Shown one piece after another: positions 34,905 to 43,283 of a stretch of DNA of 64,000 nucleotides (within the stretch, counting starts at the first letter, position 1; each line of letters begins with the position of its first letter). The stretch covers positions 8,608 to 72,607 of the forward strand of contig JAFWRA010000141.1 in the NCBI GenBank assembly GCA_017508895.1. Direction: 5' to 3'. Both the position numbers and the translations under genes were made by a program. The DNA comes from Bacteroidales bacterium. Lineage in GTDB: Bacteria; Bacteroidota; Bacteroidia; Bacteroidales; F082. A model generated the notes under the pieces. That model made no database searches. It was not told the DNA's origin and saw only the letters and a program-made list of their open reading frames with translations.

Positions 34905-35402
34905 TTAGTTAACCGACATGGTAAAACTAAAGTTCAGCATATCTGGATGGGTACTGAGAAAATCGAGGAATTGCTGCTTGTTATGGAACTCTTTAAAATT
35001 TGGATTAGTTGTTGTAGTATGATTAAAAGTGATAGAGCCCAGCGCACCAAAATAAACTTTTCCCTCTTCAGGAAGTTCAATCTCATTATACGTCACTTTT
35101 CCTTCCAGTTTGGCTTCAAAAGGAGTCGTCACTGAGATTTCCTTTGTCCATGGCAAAGTGGGATTATTCACTTCAACCATCGTTCCATTGGCATCCTTGT
35201 AACTGAAAGTATAATGGAAGCAAGGAGAAACAGTAGCCGTATATGATGATATTTGGTCAAAATAAGTGTTATCCATCTTGTAAACCACTGTCTTCGTTGC
35301 CGGCGTAGGTGTTGGCGTAGGTTTCGGGTCATCTTTCTTGCAGCCCGAGAACATCATGCCACCGATAAGCAGGGTGGCGAGCAAAAACATTACTTTTTTC
35401 AT
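34905..35402 (-). CDS. Lipoprotein with Pro-Thr linker, paralogue of 35847-36341
   Basis: 165 residues. The lipoprotein signal MKKVMFLLATLLIGGMMFSGC (Cys21) is followed by KKDDPKPTPTPTPATKTVVYKMDN, a charged and Pro-Thr linker, and a ~120-residue beta-rich domain (HYTFSYKDANGTMVEVNNPTLPWTKEISVTTPFEAKLEGKVTYNEIELPEEGKVYFGALGSI). It is clearly homologous to the first gene of this operon (same signal, linker and domain order), so it is a duplication with an unrelated lipoprotein between the copies. The domain recalls small Bacteroidota PKD-like folds; function unknown. Confidence 0.8.
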   Translation of the reverse strand: MKKVMFLLATLLIGGMMFSGCKKDDPKPTPTPTPATKTVVYKMDNTYFDQISSYTATVSPCFHYTFSYKDANGTMVEVNNPTLPWTKEISVTTPFEAKLEGKVTYNEIELPEEGKVYFGALGSITFNHTTTTNPNFKEFHNKQQFLDFLSTHPDMLNFSFTMSVN

Positions 35403-35447
35403 TTTTTTAAACTCTTGAATTAAAAGTTATGGAAAAGATATAGATCT

Positions 35448-35810
35448 TTAATTAGCGGGTGCATGTCCCCATGTATGTTCACCGATGGTCTCAACATTGA
35501 CAAACTGACCGTCTTTCTCTTCCCTACGGCAGAATTTAACTGTATAGTAACTTGAGTCATTCAAAGTCACATTGATGTTTGAGACCGAAGACATGAAACT
35601 GTTCCATTCGGCGTGAGCCTCTGACTTTGTCAATTGCATCGTTTTGCCGAGTTTAGGACGCAGAGCATCGTCAAGCTCTGTGGTGTTGTTGCCAGGTCCA
35701 TGAATGTTCATTATCGGAGAATAGGAATAATAACCTTTGGTATCGGTTTTAGTACACGAGGTGCACACTAAGGCTACCAATGCGATAGCGAGAAACATTA
35801 CTTTTTTCAT
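35448..35810 (-). CDS. Small lipoprotein, unknown function
   Basis: 120 residues: signal MKKVMFLAIALVALVCTSC (Cys19), then TKTDTKGYYSYSPIMNIHGPGNNTTELDDALRPKLGKTMQLTKSEAHAEWNSFMSSVSNINVTLNDSSYYTVKFCRREEKDG. Not homologous to the two lipoproteins that flank it, although the signal peptides are alike. Gaps of 36 and 45 bases make it part of the same operon. No family recognised. Confidence 0.75.
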   Translation of the reverse strand: MKKVMFLAIALVALVCTSCTKTDTKGYYSYSPIMNIHGPGNNTTELDDALRPKLGKTMQLTKSEAHAEWNSFMSSVSNINVTLNDSSYYTVKFCRREEKDGQFVNVETIGEHTWGHAPAN

Positions 35811-35846
35811 CTGTCTGTTGATTAAGAGTTAACAAAAACAATAATC

Positions 35847-36341
35847 TTATTCAACTTTTACACTGAGGCTGAAACTTGTGGCGTCAGAATTTTGCGAAAT
35901 GTAATTCAAAAAACCAGCCTTCGGAAGGGATACAATATTATCATCAGTTCCAGTGGCAATCAATTTTTCGCCAGAAAAGATATACGTAATTTGTCCAAAA
36001 CCGACTTGGTCGGGAAGCTCTTCCTCTTTATAGGTGTATTTTCCTTCCATCTTGGCATCGAAAGGCAGCGTCACCGTAAGTTCAGGTGAAGTCCAAGGCA
36101 AGGTGACATCATTCACCGTGACATTGTTACCGTCAGCACCAACATAAGTGATGGTGTACTTGAAACAATCGGAAGTGACGAAAGGAAGCGTGTTCATCTT
36201 GTTGTCAACCTTGTAGGTCACTTTGGCGGTTGTCGGCGTTGGTGTCGGCGTTGGTGTTGGTTTCGGGTCTTCTTTCTTGCAGCCCGTGAGCATCATGCCA
36301 CCAATAAGCAGGGTGGCGAGTAAAAACGTTACTTTTTTCAT
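35847..36341 (-). CDS. Lipoprotein with Pro-Thr linker, paralogue of 34905-35402
   Basis: 164 residues, first gene of the triplet. Signal MKKVTFLLATLLIGGMMLTGC (Cys21), linker KKEDPKPTPTPTPTPTTAKVTYKVDNK, then a beta-rich domain (FKYTITYVGADGNNVTVNDVTLPWTSPELTVTLPFDAKMEGKYTYKEEELPDQVGFGQITYIFSGEKLIATG). The Pro-Thr linker has one more PT unit than the paralogue, which suggests slippage at the repeat. Function unknown. Confidence 0.8.
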   Translation of the reverse strand: MKKVTFLLATLLIGGMMLTGCKKEDPKPTPTPTPTPTTAKVTYKVDNKMNTLPFVTSDCFKYTITYVGADGNNVTVNDVTLPWTSPELTVTLPFDAKMEGKYTYKEEELPDQVGFGQITYIFSGEKLIATGTDDNIVSLPKAGFLNYISQNSDATSFSLSVKVE

Positions 36342-36392
36342 TTTGTTGAAATTTTATTAAACGATTTATTAAACATTTATTCAATCAAATTG

Positions 36393-36400
36393 CAAAAATA
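36393..36400 (-). promoter_or_regulatory. -7 element of the lipoprotein triplet
   Basis: TATTTTTG on the minus strand, 51 bases before the start codon at 36341; the upstream element is weak. The remaining 36401-36549 shows nothing else. Confidence 0.4.
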
Positions 36401-36549
36401 ACCAATTTGGCATAGTGAAAGTTTTTTTTACTACCGAAACAGCAAAAAAAATGGGGTTTTTGCGCAAAATCGAACATTTTTCGCAAGAATGCCCAGAAAC
36501 TTCTGATAATTCTGCATGCCAAAAAGCACTTTCCTTTACGTGAAAAAAA

Positions 36550-38328
36550 TCAATCCTCCGAAATCTCGCTCATCATGGCACGGTAAGCCGAAAACACATT
36601 GGCGCGAGAGAGGTAACCCAAATACTTCCCTCCTTGAATGACAGGAATATTGTATTTCCCCGATTTTTGGAACTTATGCACAATCTCTTCCATAGGCTCC
36701 TCTGGATGGATGACATAGTCAGGAAGCACCGCATAATTCTGTATAGATTGGTTGTAATGACTTGAATCGAAGAGGATGGCACGCACGTCATCAAACAACA
36801 CATGGCCACAGAAAAAACCCTCCTTGTCGACCACCGGGAAGATGTTACGTTTTGATGAAGCCACCAACGGCAACAGGTCACCAAAAGTACAATTGGGATC
36901 TATAGGGCTGAAATTGGTCTCAATCAATTGATTGATAGCCAACATATTGAGAATACTCCTGTCCTTGTTGTGCGTCACCTCCACGCCTTTCTCTGCCACG
37001 GCATTGGTATAAATGGAATGGCTGAAAAACAGCCTGTTGATGGCGTAGGCCAAGGCCGACACAATCATCAACGGGACGATGAGCGCGTAGCCATTGGTGA
37101 TTTCAGCAATGAGGAAAATACCTGTCAAAGGCGCATGAAGCATGCCTGCCACCAATCCGCTCATGCCTACGAGAGCAAACTTGGCAGGGTCTAAGTGCCC
37201 GATTCCGAGGTAATTGACCAACAATGCAAAGAAAAGCCCAGTGAATGCCCCAATGAACAATGCTGGAGCAAAGGTGCCACCTACGCCACCTGCACCAAAG
37301 GTAAAGGCCGTTGCAAAAGCCTTCAGTAAAATCATGCCCGCAAACAAAATGATGACCACCAAATCATATTCTTTGAAATTGGCAAACCAAGGATTGTTGA
37401 ACACGGGGCTATAGTCACCACGCAAAGCCGAGTTGATGGCCTCGTAACCCTCACCATAAAGAGCTGGAAACAAGAATATTAAAATACCCAACATCGAACC
37501 ACCAACAAAAAACCTCGTCCATGGGGATTGAATCTTTTTGAAACGCTTTTCCACTCCGAAACTCACCTTCAGGAAATAAGCCGAAACCAGACCTGCGAAG
37601 AGACCTAACAGAACATAATACAAGGCATTGGATGGAATGAAACCCTCCACGATGACGGCTGGATATTCCACTGTCTGACCAAGGAACCAATAGGCGGTCA
37701 AGATGGCAACAAACGAAGAGCAGATAATAGGAACTAATGCGTTGAGTGACAAGTCTATCATAAACACCTCAAGGGCAAAAACGATACCCGTTATGGGTGC
37801 TTGAAAGATGGCCGCCAAAGCTGCAGCGCCACCCATGCCGATGAGTTGGATGGTGTGTTTGTAGTCTAGTTTCAACAATTGGGCGATGTTGGAACCAATG
37901 CTACCGCCAGTCGAAACTGAGGGACCTTCCAAACCCACCGAACCACCGAAGCCAACAGTCAAAGCACTTGTGATGATACTCGACCAAGTGCTGCTGCGGT
38001 CCACCTTGCCCTTGTTTTTCGAGATAGCGTAAAGGATGCCCGGTATGCCGTGACCAACATCTTTTTTCAGGATGTACTTGCAAAACAAGATGGTCAACAA
38101 GATACCGATGGCAGGACATATAAAAAAGAGGAAATGTGCATATTGACCCTGAAAATTGAACACCAATTCCCGGATGCCATGAGCCAACTTCTTGATAATC
38201 ACGGCGGCGGCACCTGCAAGGAAACCCGTAGGGATGCTGAGCAACAGCATGAAGCGGCGATCCGTCATGTGGGTCGCACGCCAAGCATTGAACTGGTCAA
38301 TCCATCCGTTGAGCTTGTCTCTAAGCAC
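36550..38328 (-). CDS. ClC-family chloride channel/transporter with CBS pair
   Basis: 592 residues. The membrane domain (about 20-430) has the ClC landmarks GHGIPGILYAI, GSVGLEGPSVSTGGSIGS, FQAPITGIVFALEVFM and GAGGVGGTFAPALFIGAFTG. Two CBS motifs follow (about 465-590, ending YLGYLSRANVFSAYRAMMSEI). The gating glutamate of GxEGP is present. The GSGIP serine of the central anion site is His here. The position matching the intracellular proton glutamate of E. coli ClC (second Glu in IIEEM) reads Val (ALEVF), as in true ClC channels. So channel rather than proton exchange is possible; this is inference from a by-eye alignment. Monocistronic. Confidence 0.92.
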   Translation of the reverse strand: MLRDKLNGWIDQFNAWRATHMTDRRFMLLLSIPTGFLAGAAAVIIKKLAHGIRELVFNFQGQYAHFLFFICPAIGILLTILFCKYILKKDVGHGIPGILYAISKNKGKVDRSSTWSSIITSALTVGFGGSVGLEGPSVSTGGSIGSNIAQLLKLDYKHTIQLIGMGGAAALAAIFQAPITGIVFALEVFMIDLSLNALVPIICSSFVAILTAYWFLGQTVEYPAVIVEGFIPSNALYYVLLGLFAGLVSAYFLKVSFGVEKRFKKIQSPWTRFFVGGSMLGILIFLFPALYGEGYEAINSALRGDYSPVFNNPWFANFKEYDLVVIILFAGMILLKAFATAFTFGAGGVGGTFAPALFIGAFTGLFFALLVNYLGIGHLDPAKFALVGMSGLVAGMLHAPLTGIFLIAEITNGYALIVPLMIVSALAYAINRLFFSHSIYTNAVAEKGVEVTHNKDRSILNMLAINQLIETNFSPIDPNCTFGDLLPLVASSKRNIFPVVDKEGFFCGHVLFDDVRAILFDSSHYNQSIQNYAVLPDYVIHPEEPMEEIVHKFQKSGKYNIPVIQGGKYLGYLSRANVFSAYRAMMSEISED

Positions 38329-38457
38329 AGTCGTTATCGTTTTTTCGGCCGCTAAAATAGGAAAAAGTAACGCGCAAAGAAAAAAGAAATGACTTTTTCC
38401 TTAATTTCGCACCATCGGACAACAATTCAACAATCAACAATTCAACAATTCAACTCA

Positions 38458-39219
38458 ATGAAAATCGTCAGCTACAACGTAAATGGCATCCGTGCGGCCA
38501 TCAACAAAGGCCTGCTGCAATGGATCAACGACTACCAACCCGATGTGCTCTGCTTCCAAGAGCTGAAAGCCACCCCCGACCAAATCCCCTTGATGGACTT
38601 TGAGATGATGGGCTATCATCATTATTGGTTCCCTGCGCAAAAGAAAGGTTATAGTGGTGTGGGGCTCATCACAAAGCAAGAGCCTGACAATGTGGTCTAC
38701 GGCATGAATGAGCCTTTATACGACAATGAAGGCCGCTTTCTCCGTGCCGACTTTGGGAACCTTTCGGTAGTGAGTGTTTACCATCCCTCGGGCACCACGG
38801 GCGACGAAAGACAGGCTTTCAAGATGGTGTGGCTCGACTTCTTCCGCAAGTATGTCAACGAGTTAAGGAAAGAACGTCCCAATCTTGTGCTTTCGGGTGA
38901 CTACAACATCTGCCACGAGGACATCGACATCAACAACCCGAGGAAACACGACACCTCTTCGGGCTTTCTGCCCGAGGAGCGGCAATGGATGACCGACTTC
39001 CTCAGTGATGGTTACATCGATAGTTTCAGGCATTTGGTGAAGGAGCCCAACCAATACAGTTGGTGGAGTTTTCGCGCTGGCGCCCGAGCCAAGAACCTCG
39101 GTTGGCGCATCGACTACCACATGGTGACCGACAGTCTTGAGAACCGTATCGCCGACGTTGGCATCTTGCCCGAGGTGATGCACTCTGACCATTGTCCTAT
39201 TGTATTGGAATTGGCATAA
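38458..39219 (+). CDS. xth: Exodeoxyribonuclease III
   Basis: 253 residues, exonuclease III/AP endonuclease of base excision repair. Motifs: MKIVSYNVNGIRAAINKG, DVLCFQELKATPDQIP (metal Glu), YSGVGLITKQEP, VVSVYHPSGTTGDERQAFKMVWLDFF, VLSGDYNICHEDIDINNP (catalytic Asp/Asn), and the end WRIDYHMVTDSL ... EVMHSDHCPIVLELA (SDHxP). I chose ATG 38458; the open frame upstream is a CAACAATTCAACAATT repeat spacer (38420-38455). Complete. Confidence 0.95.
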   Translation: MKIVSYNVNGIRAAINKGLLQWINDYQPDVLCFQELKATPDQIPLMDFEMMGYHHYWFPAQKKGYSGVGLITKQEPDNVVYGMNEPLYDNEGRFLRADFGNLSVVSVYHPSGTTGDERQAFKMVWLDFFRKYVNELRKERPNLVLSGDYNICHEDIDINNPRKHDTSSGFLPEERQWMTDFLSDGYIDSFRHLVKEPNQYSWWSFRAGARAKNLGWRIDYHMVTDSLENRIADVGILPEVMHSDHCPIVLELA

Positions 39220-39247
39220 ACTCCAACATATCTTATAGCTAGCCTCC

Positions 39248-39428
39248 CATGTCATTCCAGCAGAGACATGTGCGTTGGAGGGAAATGCTTTGCATTCGAC
39301 GTAGTCAATCTATGGGAGGCGGTACAAAGAAAGTTACAACCATGATTGACGGCATCAGAAAGCATAGATTGACTACGTCGAATCTTCGATTTCCATGCCC
39401 TCGCTCAGCCCAGCGCTGGAATGACATG
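39248..39428. repeat. MITE-like nested inverted repeat
   Basis: Outer arms CATGTCATTCCAGC (39248-39261) and GCTGGAATGACATG (39415-39428) are a perfect 14-base inverted repeat. Inside them a 21-base perfect inverted repeat lies at 39294-39314 and 39363-39383. The ~180-base element has no open frame. TGTCATTCC/GGAATGACA-type ends are seen in non-autonomous palindromic elements. It fills the space between xth and the tRNA gene; the rest of 39220-39519 holds nothing else I can name. Confidence 0.65.
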
Positions 39429-39519
39429 CTTTCTGCTGCCTGCTTCTGCCCTCGCGGGGATGACATACCTGTTGAGGCCTGCAACAATTCACCACATGGT
39501 AAACGTTTTTTCAAAACAT

Positions 39520-39551
39520 TTGTTCCTATCTCAGAAAAAGTAGTACCTTTG
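39520..39551 (+). promoter_or_regulatory. Promoter of tRNA-Arg
   Basis: TTG (39520-39522), 21 bases, TACCTTTG (39544-39551), 17 bases before the tRNA. Confidence 0.6.
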
Positions 39552-39568
39552 CAGCGGATTTATCCAAT

Positions 39569-39640
39569 GGCCTAATAGTTCAAGGGATAGAACGGAAGTT
39601 TCCTAAACTTTAAATCTAGGTTCGAGTCCTAGTTGGGCTA
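39569..39640 (+). tRNA. tRNA-Arg (anticodon CCT)
   Basis: A 72-base cloverleaf folds by hand: acceptor GGCCTAA/TTGGGCT (two G-T pairs), D stem GTTC/GAAC, anticodon stem GAAGT/ACTTT with loop TTCCTAA (anticodon CCT, reading AGG), variable loop AAAT, T stem CTAGG/CCTAG with loop TTCGAGT, discriminator A. CCA is not encoded. It has its own promoter and a strong hairpin three bases downstream. It abuts a decayed T9SS gene, a possible old recombination site. Confidence 0.95.
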
Positions 39641-39643
39641 CAG

Positions 39644-39677
39644 AAACCTCCATTTTGAAGCCTCAAAATGGGGGTTT
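39644..39677. terminator. Hairpin after tRNA-Arg
   Basis: A 15-base arm (AAACCTCCATTTTGA) pairs with TCAAAATGGGGGTTT around a four-base loop. It has no long T-tract. It also lies downstream of the decayed gene on the minus strand, so it may terminate both. Confidence 0.7.
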
Positions 39678-39692
39678 GGAGTAGTTATACCT

Positions 39693-40048
39693 CTACTCTT
39701 TCACCACTTTGTTTGTATAGGTCTTCCCATTCCTCATAGTCACTTTCATCAAGTATTGTCCAGCTGTAAGATTTTGCAAATCAACATTTTCAAAATCCGA
39801 CTGCACCAAATACACACAATGCCCTTGCAGGTCATAAAACTCAATAAGAGCAGGCTGCACATCAGGGGAATACCGTAAGTGAAGTTGATTTGCGGCGGGA
39901 TTGGGCCAATAGTCGTAGGGACGAACGTAGGTTTCTGCTTCAGGAGTGTTTTCTATACCATTGTCGTTGAAGAAAAAGAAACAATAAATGTTGCCATCAC
40001 ATTGAATGTCAATGTGATGGCGAAAATAGAAAGTAACGATTTCTTCAT
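39693..40048 (-). pseudogene. Gutted T9SS cargo gene: signal peptide fused out of frame to sorting domain
   Basis: On the minus strand an ATG at 40048 opens a clean signal peptide (MKKSLLSIFAITLTFNVMA), and that frame stops after about 31 codons. In another frame the sequence continues as GNIYCFFFFNDNGIENTPEAETYVRPYDYWPNPAANQLHLRYSP ... LQNLTAGQYLMKVTMRNGKTYTNKVVKE and stops at 39693, a complete T9SS type A sorting domain. So both ends of a cargo gene remain, while the body is missing and the frame is broken. The junction region holds a 12-base inverted repeat (GCCATCACATTG/CAATGTGATGGC). Confidence 0.75.
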
Positions 40049-40067
40049 TTTGTTCTTATTTTCCTTG

Positions 40068-40075
40068 CAAAATTA
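40068..40075 (-). promoter_or_regulatory. Surviving -7 element of the decayed T9SS gene
   Basis: TAATTTTG on the minus strand 20 bases before the ATG at 40048, so the remnant may still be transcribed. Confidence 0.35.
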
Positions 40076-40145
40076 TAAAACAATTCGCCCAAAACCGCGT
40101 TATCTTCCTATAAATTCGTATTTTTACCGCCTAAAATTGAATTGT

Positions 40146-42470
40146 ATGAAGTATCTGAAGTTTTTTACCCTCATTATAGCCTCTTGGCTTGTTTCGGCAA
40201 ACCTTTTCGCTCAAGACGGAGTATCTATCGGCAACTGGAGAACCCATCTGCCTTACCAAAAAGTCATCGCTGTGGAGCCTGTCGGCAACAAAATCTACGC
40301 TGCCACCCAGTTTGAGCTGTTCTACTTCGATACGGAGGACAACTCCATCAATATCTTAAACAAAATCAACGGCTTGTCGGATATCGGCATCAGCACCATG
40401 CGCTACAATGAGAGCCAGCGCAAACTCTTTGTGGCCTACACGAATACCAATGTAGACCTCATTGATTCCAACGGCAACATCAAGAATATGAGCGACATCA
40501 AGGACAAGAACATCGTGGGCAACAAAAGCATCAACCACGTCACTTTCAATGGTGATTTGGCATACGTGGCTTGTGGTTTTGGCATCGTGGTCTTTGACCT
40601 TAAAAAAGAAGAAGTAAAGGATACCTATTATATTGGTAACCAAGGAGACGCTGTTAATGTTACCGATATTGCCTTCTTCAACGGCCGTATCTATGCTTGC
40701 ACTGATGACGGGGTGTATTATGCCTCCCTTGACGCACCTAATCTAGCCAATTACTCCGCATGGCATTTCGACTCCAGTTTGATTCATCCTCATTTGGCTT
40801 ATACTGAGATGGAAGTTTTCAACAGCAAGCTCTATCTTAACTACGATGGTGGCTTCGAAACCGACACGGTTTTTGTCAACGACGGCAGCCAATGGAGCTA
40901 TTTCAACAAACAAGATATCAGCCAAAAAAGGGAACTCCGAGCCTACAATAATTGTTTCCTCATGACCAGCCGCTACAACATCAAAGGCTACGACTTGAAC
41001 ATGAACGAGACGATTAACATCTTCTCGCCAGGCGGTTCTATTGAGCCTCTTTCAGCTGCAATAGACCATAGTGGCAACTATTGGATTGGCGATACCAAAC
41101 GCGGCCTCATCATGACAACCGACGGATGGAATAACCAAGACGTGAAACCCAATGGCCCCTACTCAAAAAACGTCTTCGAGTTACAAGCCTGCGGCGACCA
41201 AGTTTGGATTGCCACAGGAGGCCATGCTGCTAACTGGGGCAAACGCTACATGAAAGAAGGTGTGGCCCGCTTTGATGGTTTATGGACCATCCTAAACAGC
41301 ACCACCCTCACTGACTTTAGTGACTATTCCGATTTTGTTTGTACGGCCACCAACCCCAACGACCCTTCGGTTACCTACGTCGGTACATGGGGCAACGGTA
41401 TTCTAAAGTTCAAGGACAATGAATTAGTTGAAGTCTACAACACAGAAAACAGTACTCTTGAGTGTTGGGTTAACGACCCAGAACTTATCAACATCAGTGG
41501 CCTGGCCTTCGACAGCAAAGGCAACCTTTGGGTGGCAAACACTGGTGCCAGCAATCTCCTCTCGGTGCTTGAGCCTAACGGGACTTGGCATTCCTTCAAC
41601 CTCGGAGGCAGCCTCAGCGGCATCGATATCGGCACAATCCTCGTCGACCATAACAACTACAAATGGATTACCCGTAGAAATGGCGAAGTCATCGTTTTCA
41701 ACGACAACGGCACTTTAGACATTAATGCTGACGACCAAACTGTCAACCTCACCACCGCCACTGGCAACGGGCATCTGACTGGTTCCGTCGCTTGTCTCGC
41801 CGTCGACAACAAAGGCAATGTTTGGGCAGGCACCGACAAAGGCCCTTGCTTGTTTGACGACTCAAAAAAGATTTTCAATGGCTCCAACTTCGACGCCACC
41901 CAAGTCAGTGTGCCTCGCAATGATGGCACCAACCAATACGACTACCTCTTCGACGGCTCCAATGTACTATCCATGGCCGCCATGGAAGGCACCAACCAAA
42001 TCTGGTTCGGACTTGAGTCGGGTGTATATCTCATGTCGTTCGACGGCAAGCCCAAGGAAATCCATTATTTCAACACGACAAACAGTCCTTTGCTCGACAA
42101 TGCCGTCACCACTATGGCCGTCGACAAGAGCGGTGAGGTGTTTTTCGGCACCTCCAACGGCATCATCTCCTATCGCGGTGAATATGCCACCCCAGAACCC
42201 ATTATCAGTGATGTGGTAGTCTATCCTAATCCCGTCCGAATGGGTTACAACGGATATGTTGGTATCAAAGGTCTGGTTGCCAACTCATTGGTCAGAATCA
42301 CTACCGTTGATGGCGCTTTCGTCACACAACTGATATCAGATGGAGGTCAAGCCGTTTGGGATTGTACTAATATCAATGGCGAGAAAGTAGAACCTGGCGT
42401 ATATCTTATCTTCGTCAGTACCAAACAAGGCACCAACAAGTTTGCTACCAAGATTCTTATCATGAACTGA
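40146..42470 (+). CDS. porZ: T9SS component PorZ (two-propeller surface protein)
   Basis: 774 residues. Signal peptide about 1-21 (SANLFA|QDG). GVSIGNWRTHLPYQKVIAVEPVGNKIYAATQFELFYFDTEDNSINILNKINGLSDIGIS is the typical PorZ start. WD/regulator-propeller repeats then run to about 690 (GNLWVANTGASNLLSVL, GNVWAGTDKGPCLFDD, GEVFFGTSNGIISY), and a T9SS sorting domain closes the protein (VVYPNPVRMGYNGYVGIKG ... GVYLIFVSTKQGTNKFATKILIMN). PorZ is part of the attachment complex that delivers anionic LPS to cargo. Its stop overlaps recO by one base, and a porZ-recO pair is usual in Bacteroidales. I chose ATG 40146 for the signal peptide; the upstream frame is antisense to the decayed gene. Confidence 0.85.
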   Translation: MKYLKFFTLIIASWLVSANLFAQDGVSIGNWRTHLPYQKVIAVEPVGNKIYAATQFELFYFDTEDNSINILNKINGLSDIGISTMRYNESQRKLFVAYTNTNVDLIDSNGNIKNMSDIKDKNIVGNKSINHVTFNGDLAYVACGFGIVVFDLKKEEVKDTYYIGNQGDAVNVTDIAFFNGRIYACTDDGVYYASLDAPNLANYSAWHFDSSLIHPHLAYTEMEVFNSKLYLNYDGGFETDTVFVNDGSQWSYFNKQDISQKRELRAYNNCFLMTSRYNIKGYDLNMNETINIFSPGGSIEPLSAAIDHSGNYWIGDTKRGLIMTTDGWNNQDVKPNGPYSKNVFELQACGDQVWIATGGHAANWGKRYMKEGVARFDGLWTILNSTTLTDFSDYSDFVCTATNPNDPSVTYVGTWGNGILKFKDNELVEVYNTENSTLECWVNDPELINISGLAFDSKGNLWVANTGASNLLSVLEPNGTWHSFNLGGSLSGIDIGTILVDHNNYKWITRRNGEVIVFNDNGTLDINADDQTVNLTTATGNGHLTGSVACLAVDNKGNVWAGTDKGPCLFDDSKKIFNGSNFDATQVSVPRNDGTNQYDYLFDGSNVLSMAAMEGTNQIWFGLESGVYLMSFDGKPKEIHYFNTTNSPLLDNAVTTMAVDKSGEVFFGTSNGIISYRGEYATPEPIISDVVVYPNPVRMGYNGYVGIKGLVANSLVRITTVDGAFVTQLISDGGQAVWDCTNINGEKVEPGVYLIFVSTKQGTNKFATKILIMN

Positions 42471-43195
42471 TGGACGACAAAATCCAAGGCATAGTCCTGC
42501 AATCGCTGCGGTATGGGGATACCAGTTTGATTGTAAAGATATTCACCCGAAGCCAAGGATTAAAGTCCTACATGGTGAAAGGGGCGTTCAACCGAAATGC
42601 CAAAAGCCGCTCCGCCCTATTCCAACACCTAAACCTCATTAATTATATAGAGGCAGGCAAGCCCAATAAAAGCAGCTTGGGCTATTTGAAAGAAGTGCAA
42701 CTCGCCACAGTTTATCAAAGTATCCCCTTTGTGATGAATAAAAGCGCCATCATGTTGTATGTCAGCGAACTGCTTACAAAAACCATTACCGAGCAAGAAC
42801 AAAACGAAGCACTTTATGACTTTATCGTGAAGTCGCTGCTATGGCTCGATTTGGTGGAGCAGAGTTACGCCAATTTCCCAATATATTTCACCCTTGAACT
42901 GACGCGCCATCTTGGTTTCTATCCCAAATCAAACCACAACACGGACTATTGCTTCGACATGATGGAAGGCTTATTTGTACACGACTATCCACTACATCCC
43001 TATTATTTCGATGCAAAGGACGCCGCTTTGCTCTCTCGGCTGCTTGATGCAAGCATTGACGAGGTATGTAAAGTGCCGCTCAACGTGAGTCAGCGTCGTG
43101 GATTGCTTGACGGACTCATCATCTTCATGCGACTTCATGCACCTATAATGAAAGATTTTCACTCACATGAGGTGTTGAAGACCGTACTGGAATAA
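42470..43195 (+). CDS. recO: DNA repair protein RecO
   Basis: 241 residues, the family length. N-terminal OB fold (MDDKIQGIVLQSLRYGDTSLIVKIFTRSQGLKSYMVKGAFNRNAKSR), then the helical domain (SELLTKTITEQEQNEALYDFIVKSLLWLDL, LELTRHLGFYPKSN). It acts with RecR and RecF to load RecA at gaps. The N-terminal motif and order are typical of Bacteroidota RecO; the zinc-finger cysteines of some RecO proteins are absent, as in relatives. It starts within the last base of porZ. Confidence 0.92.
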   Translation: MDDKIQGIVLQSLRYGDTSLIVKIFTRSQGLKSYMVKGAFNRNAKSRSALFQHLNLINYIEAGKPNKSSLGYLKEVQLATVYQSIPFVMNKSAIMLYVSELLTKTITEQEQNEALYDFIVKSLLWLDLVEQSYANFPIYFTLELTRHLGFYPKSNHNTDYCFDMMEGLFVHDYPLHPYYFDAKDAALLSRLLDASIDEVCKVPLNVSQRRGLLDGLIIFMRLHAPIMKDFHSHEVLKTVLE

Positions 43196-43199
43196 AATC

Positions 43200-43251
43200 G
43201 AAATCGCCCGTCTATGTCATTCCCGAATGGAATCGATAGACGGGCGATTTC
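43200..43251. terminator. Bidirectional hairpin between recO and the 43284 gene
   Basis: A perfect 16-base stem, GAAATCGCCCGTCTAT and its complement, with a 20-base loop that holds a second small dyad (ATTCC/GGAAT). It is centred between two convergent genes. Confidence 0.75.
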
Positions 43252-43283
43252 AAGGCATTTAAAAGCCTTTGTCGCTTAGAAAA

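Noticed and set aside
39879..40145. Longer start for porZ
   Set aside because: The extra codons are antisense to the decayed T9SS gene; a proper signal peptide starts at 40146.
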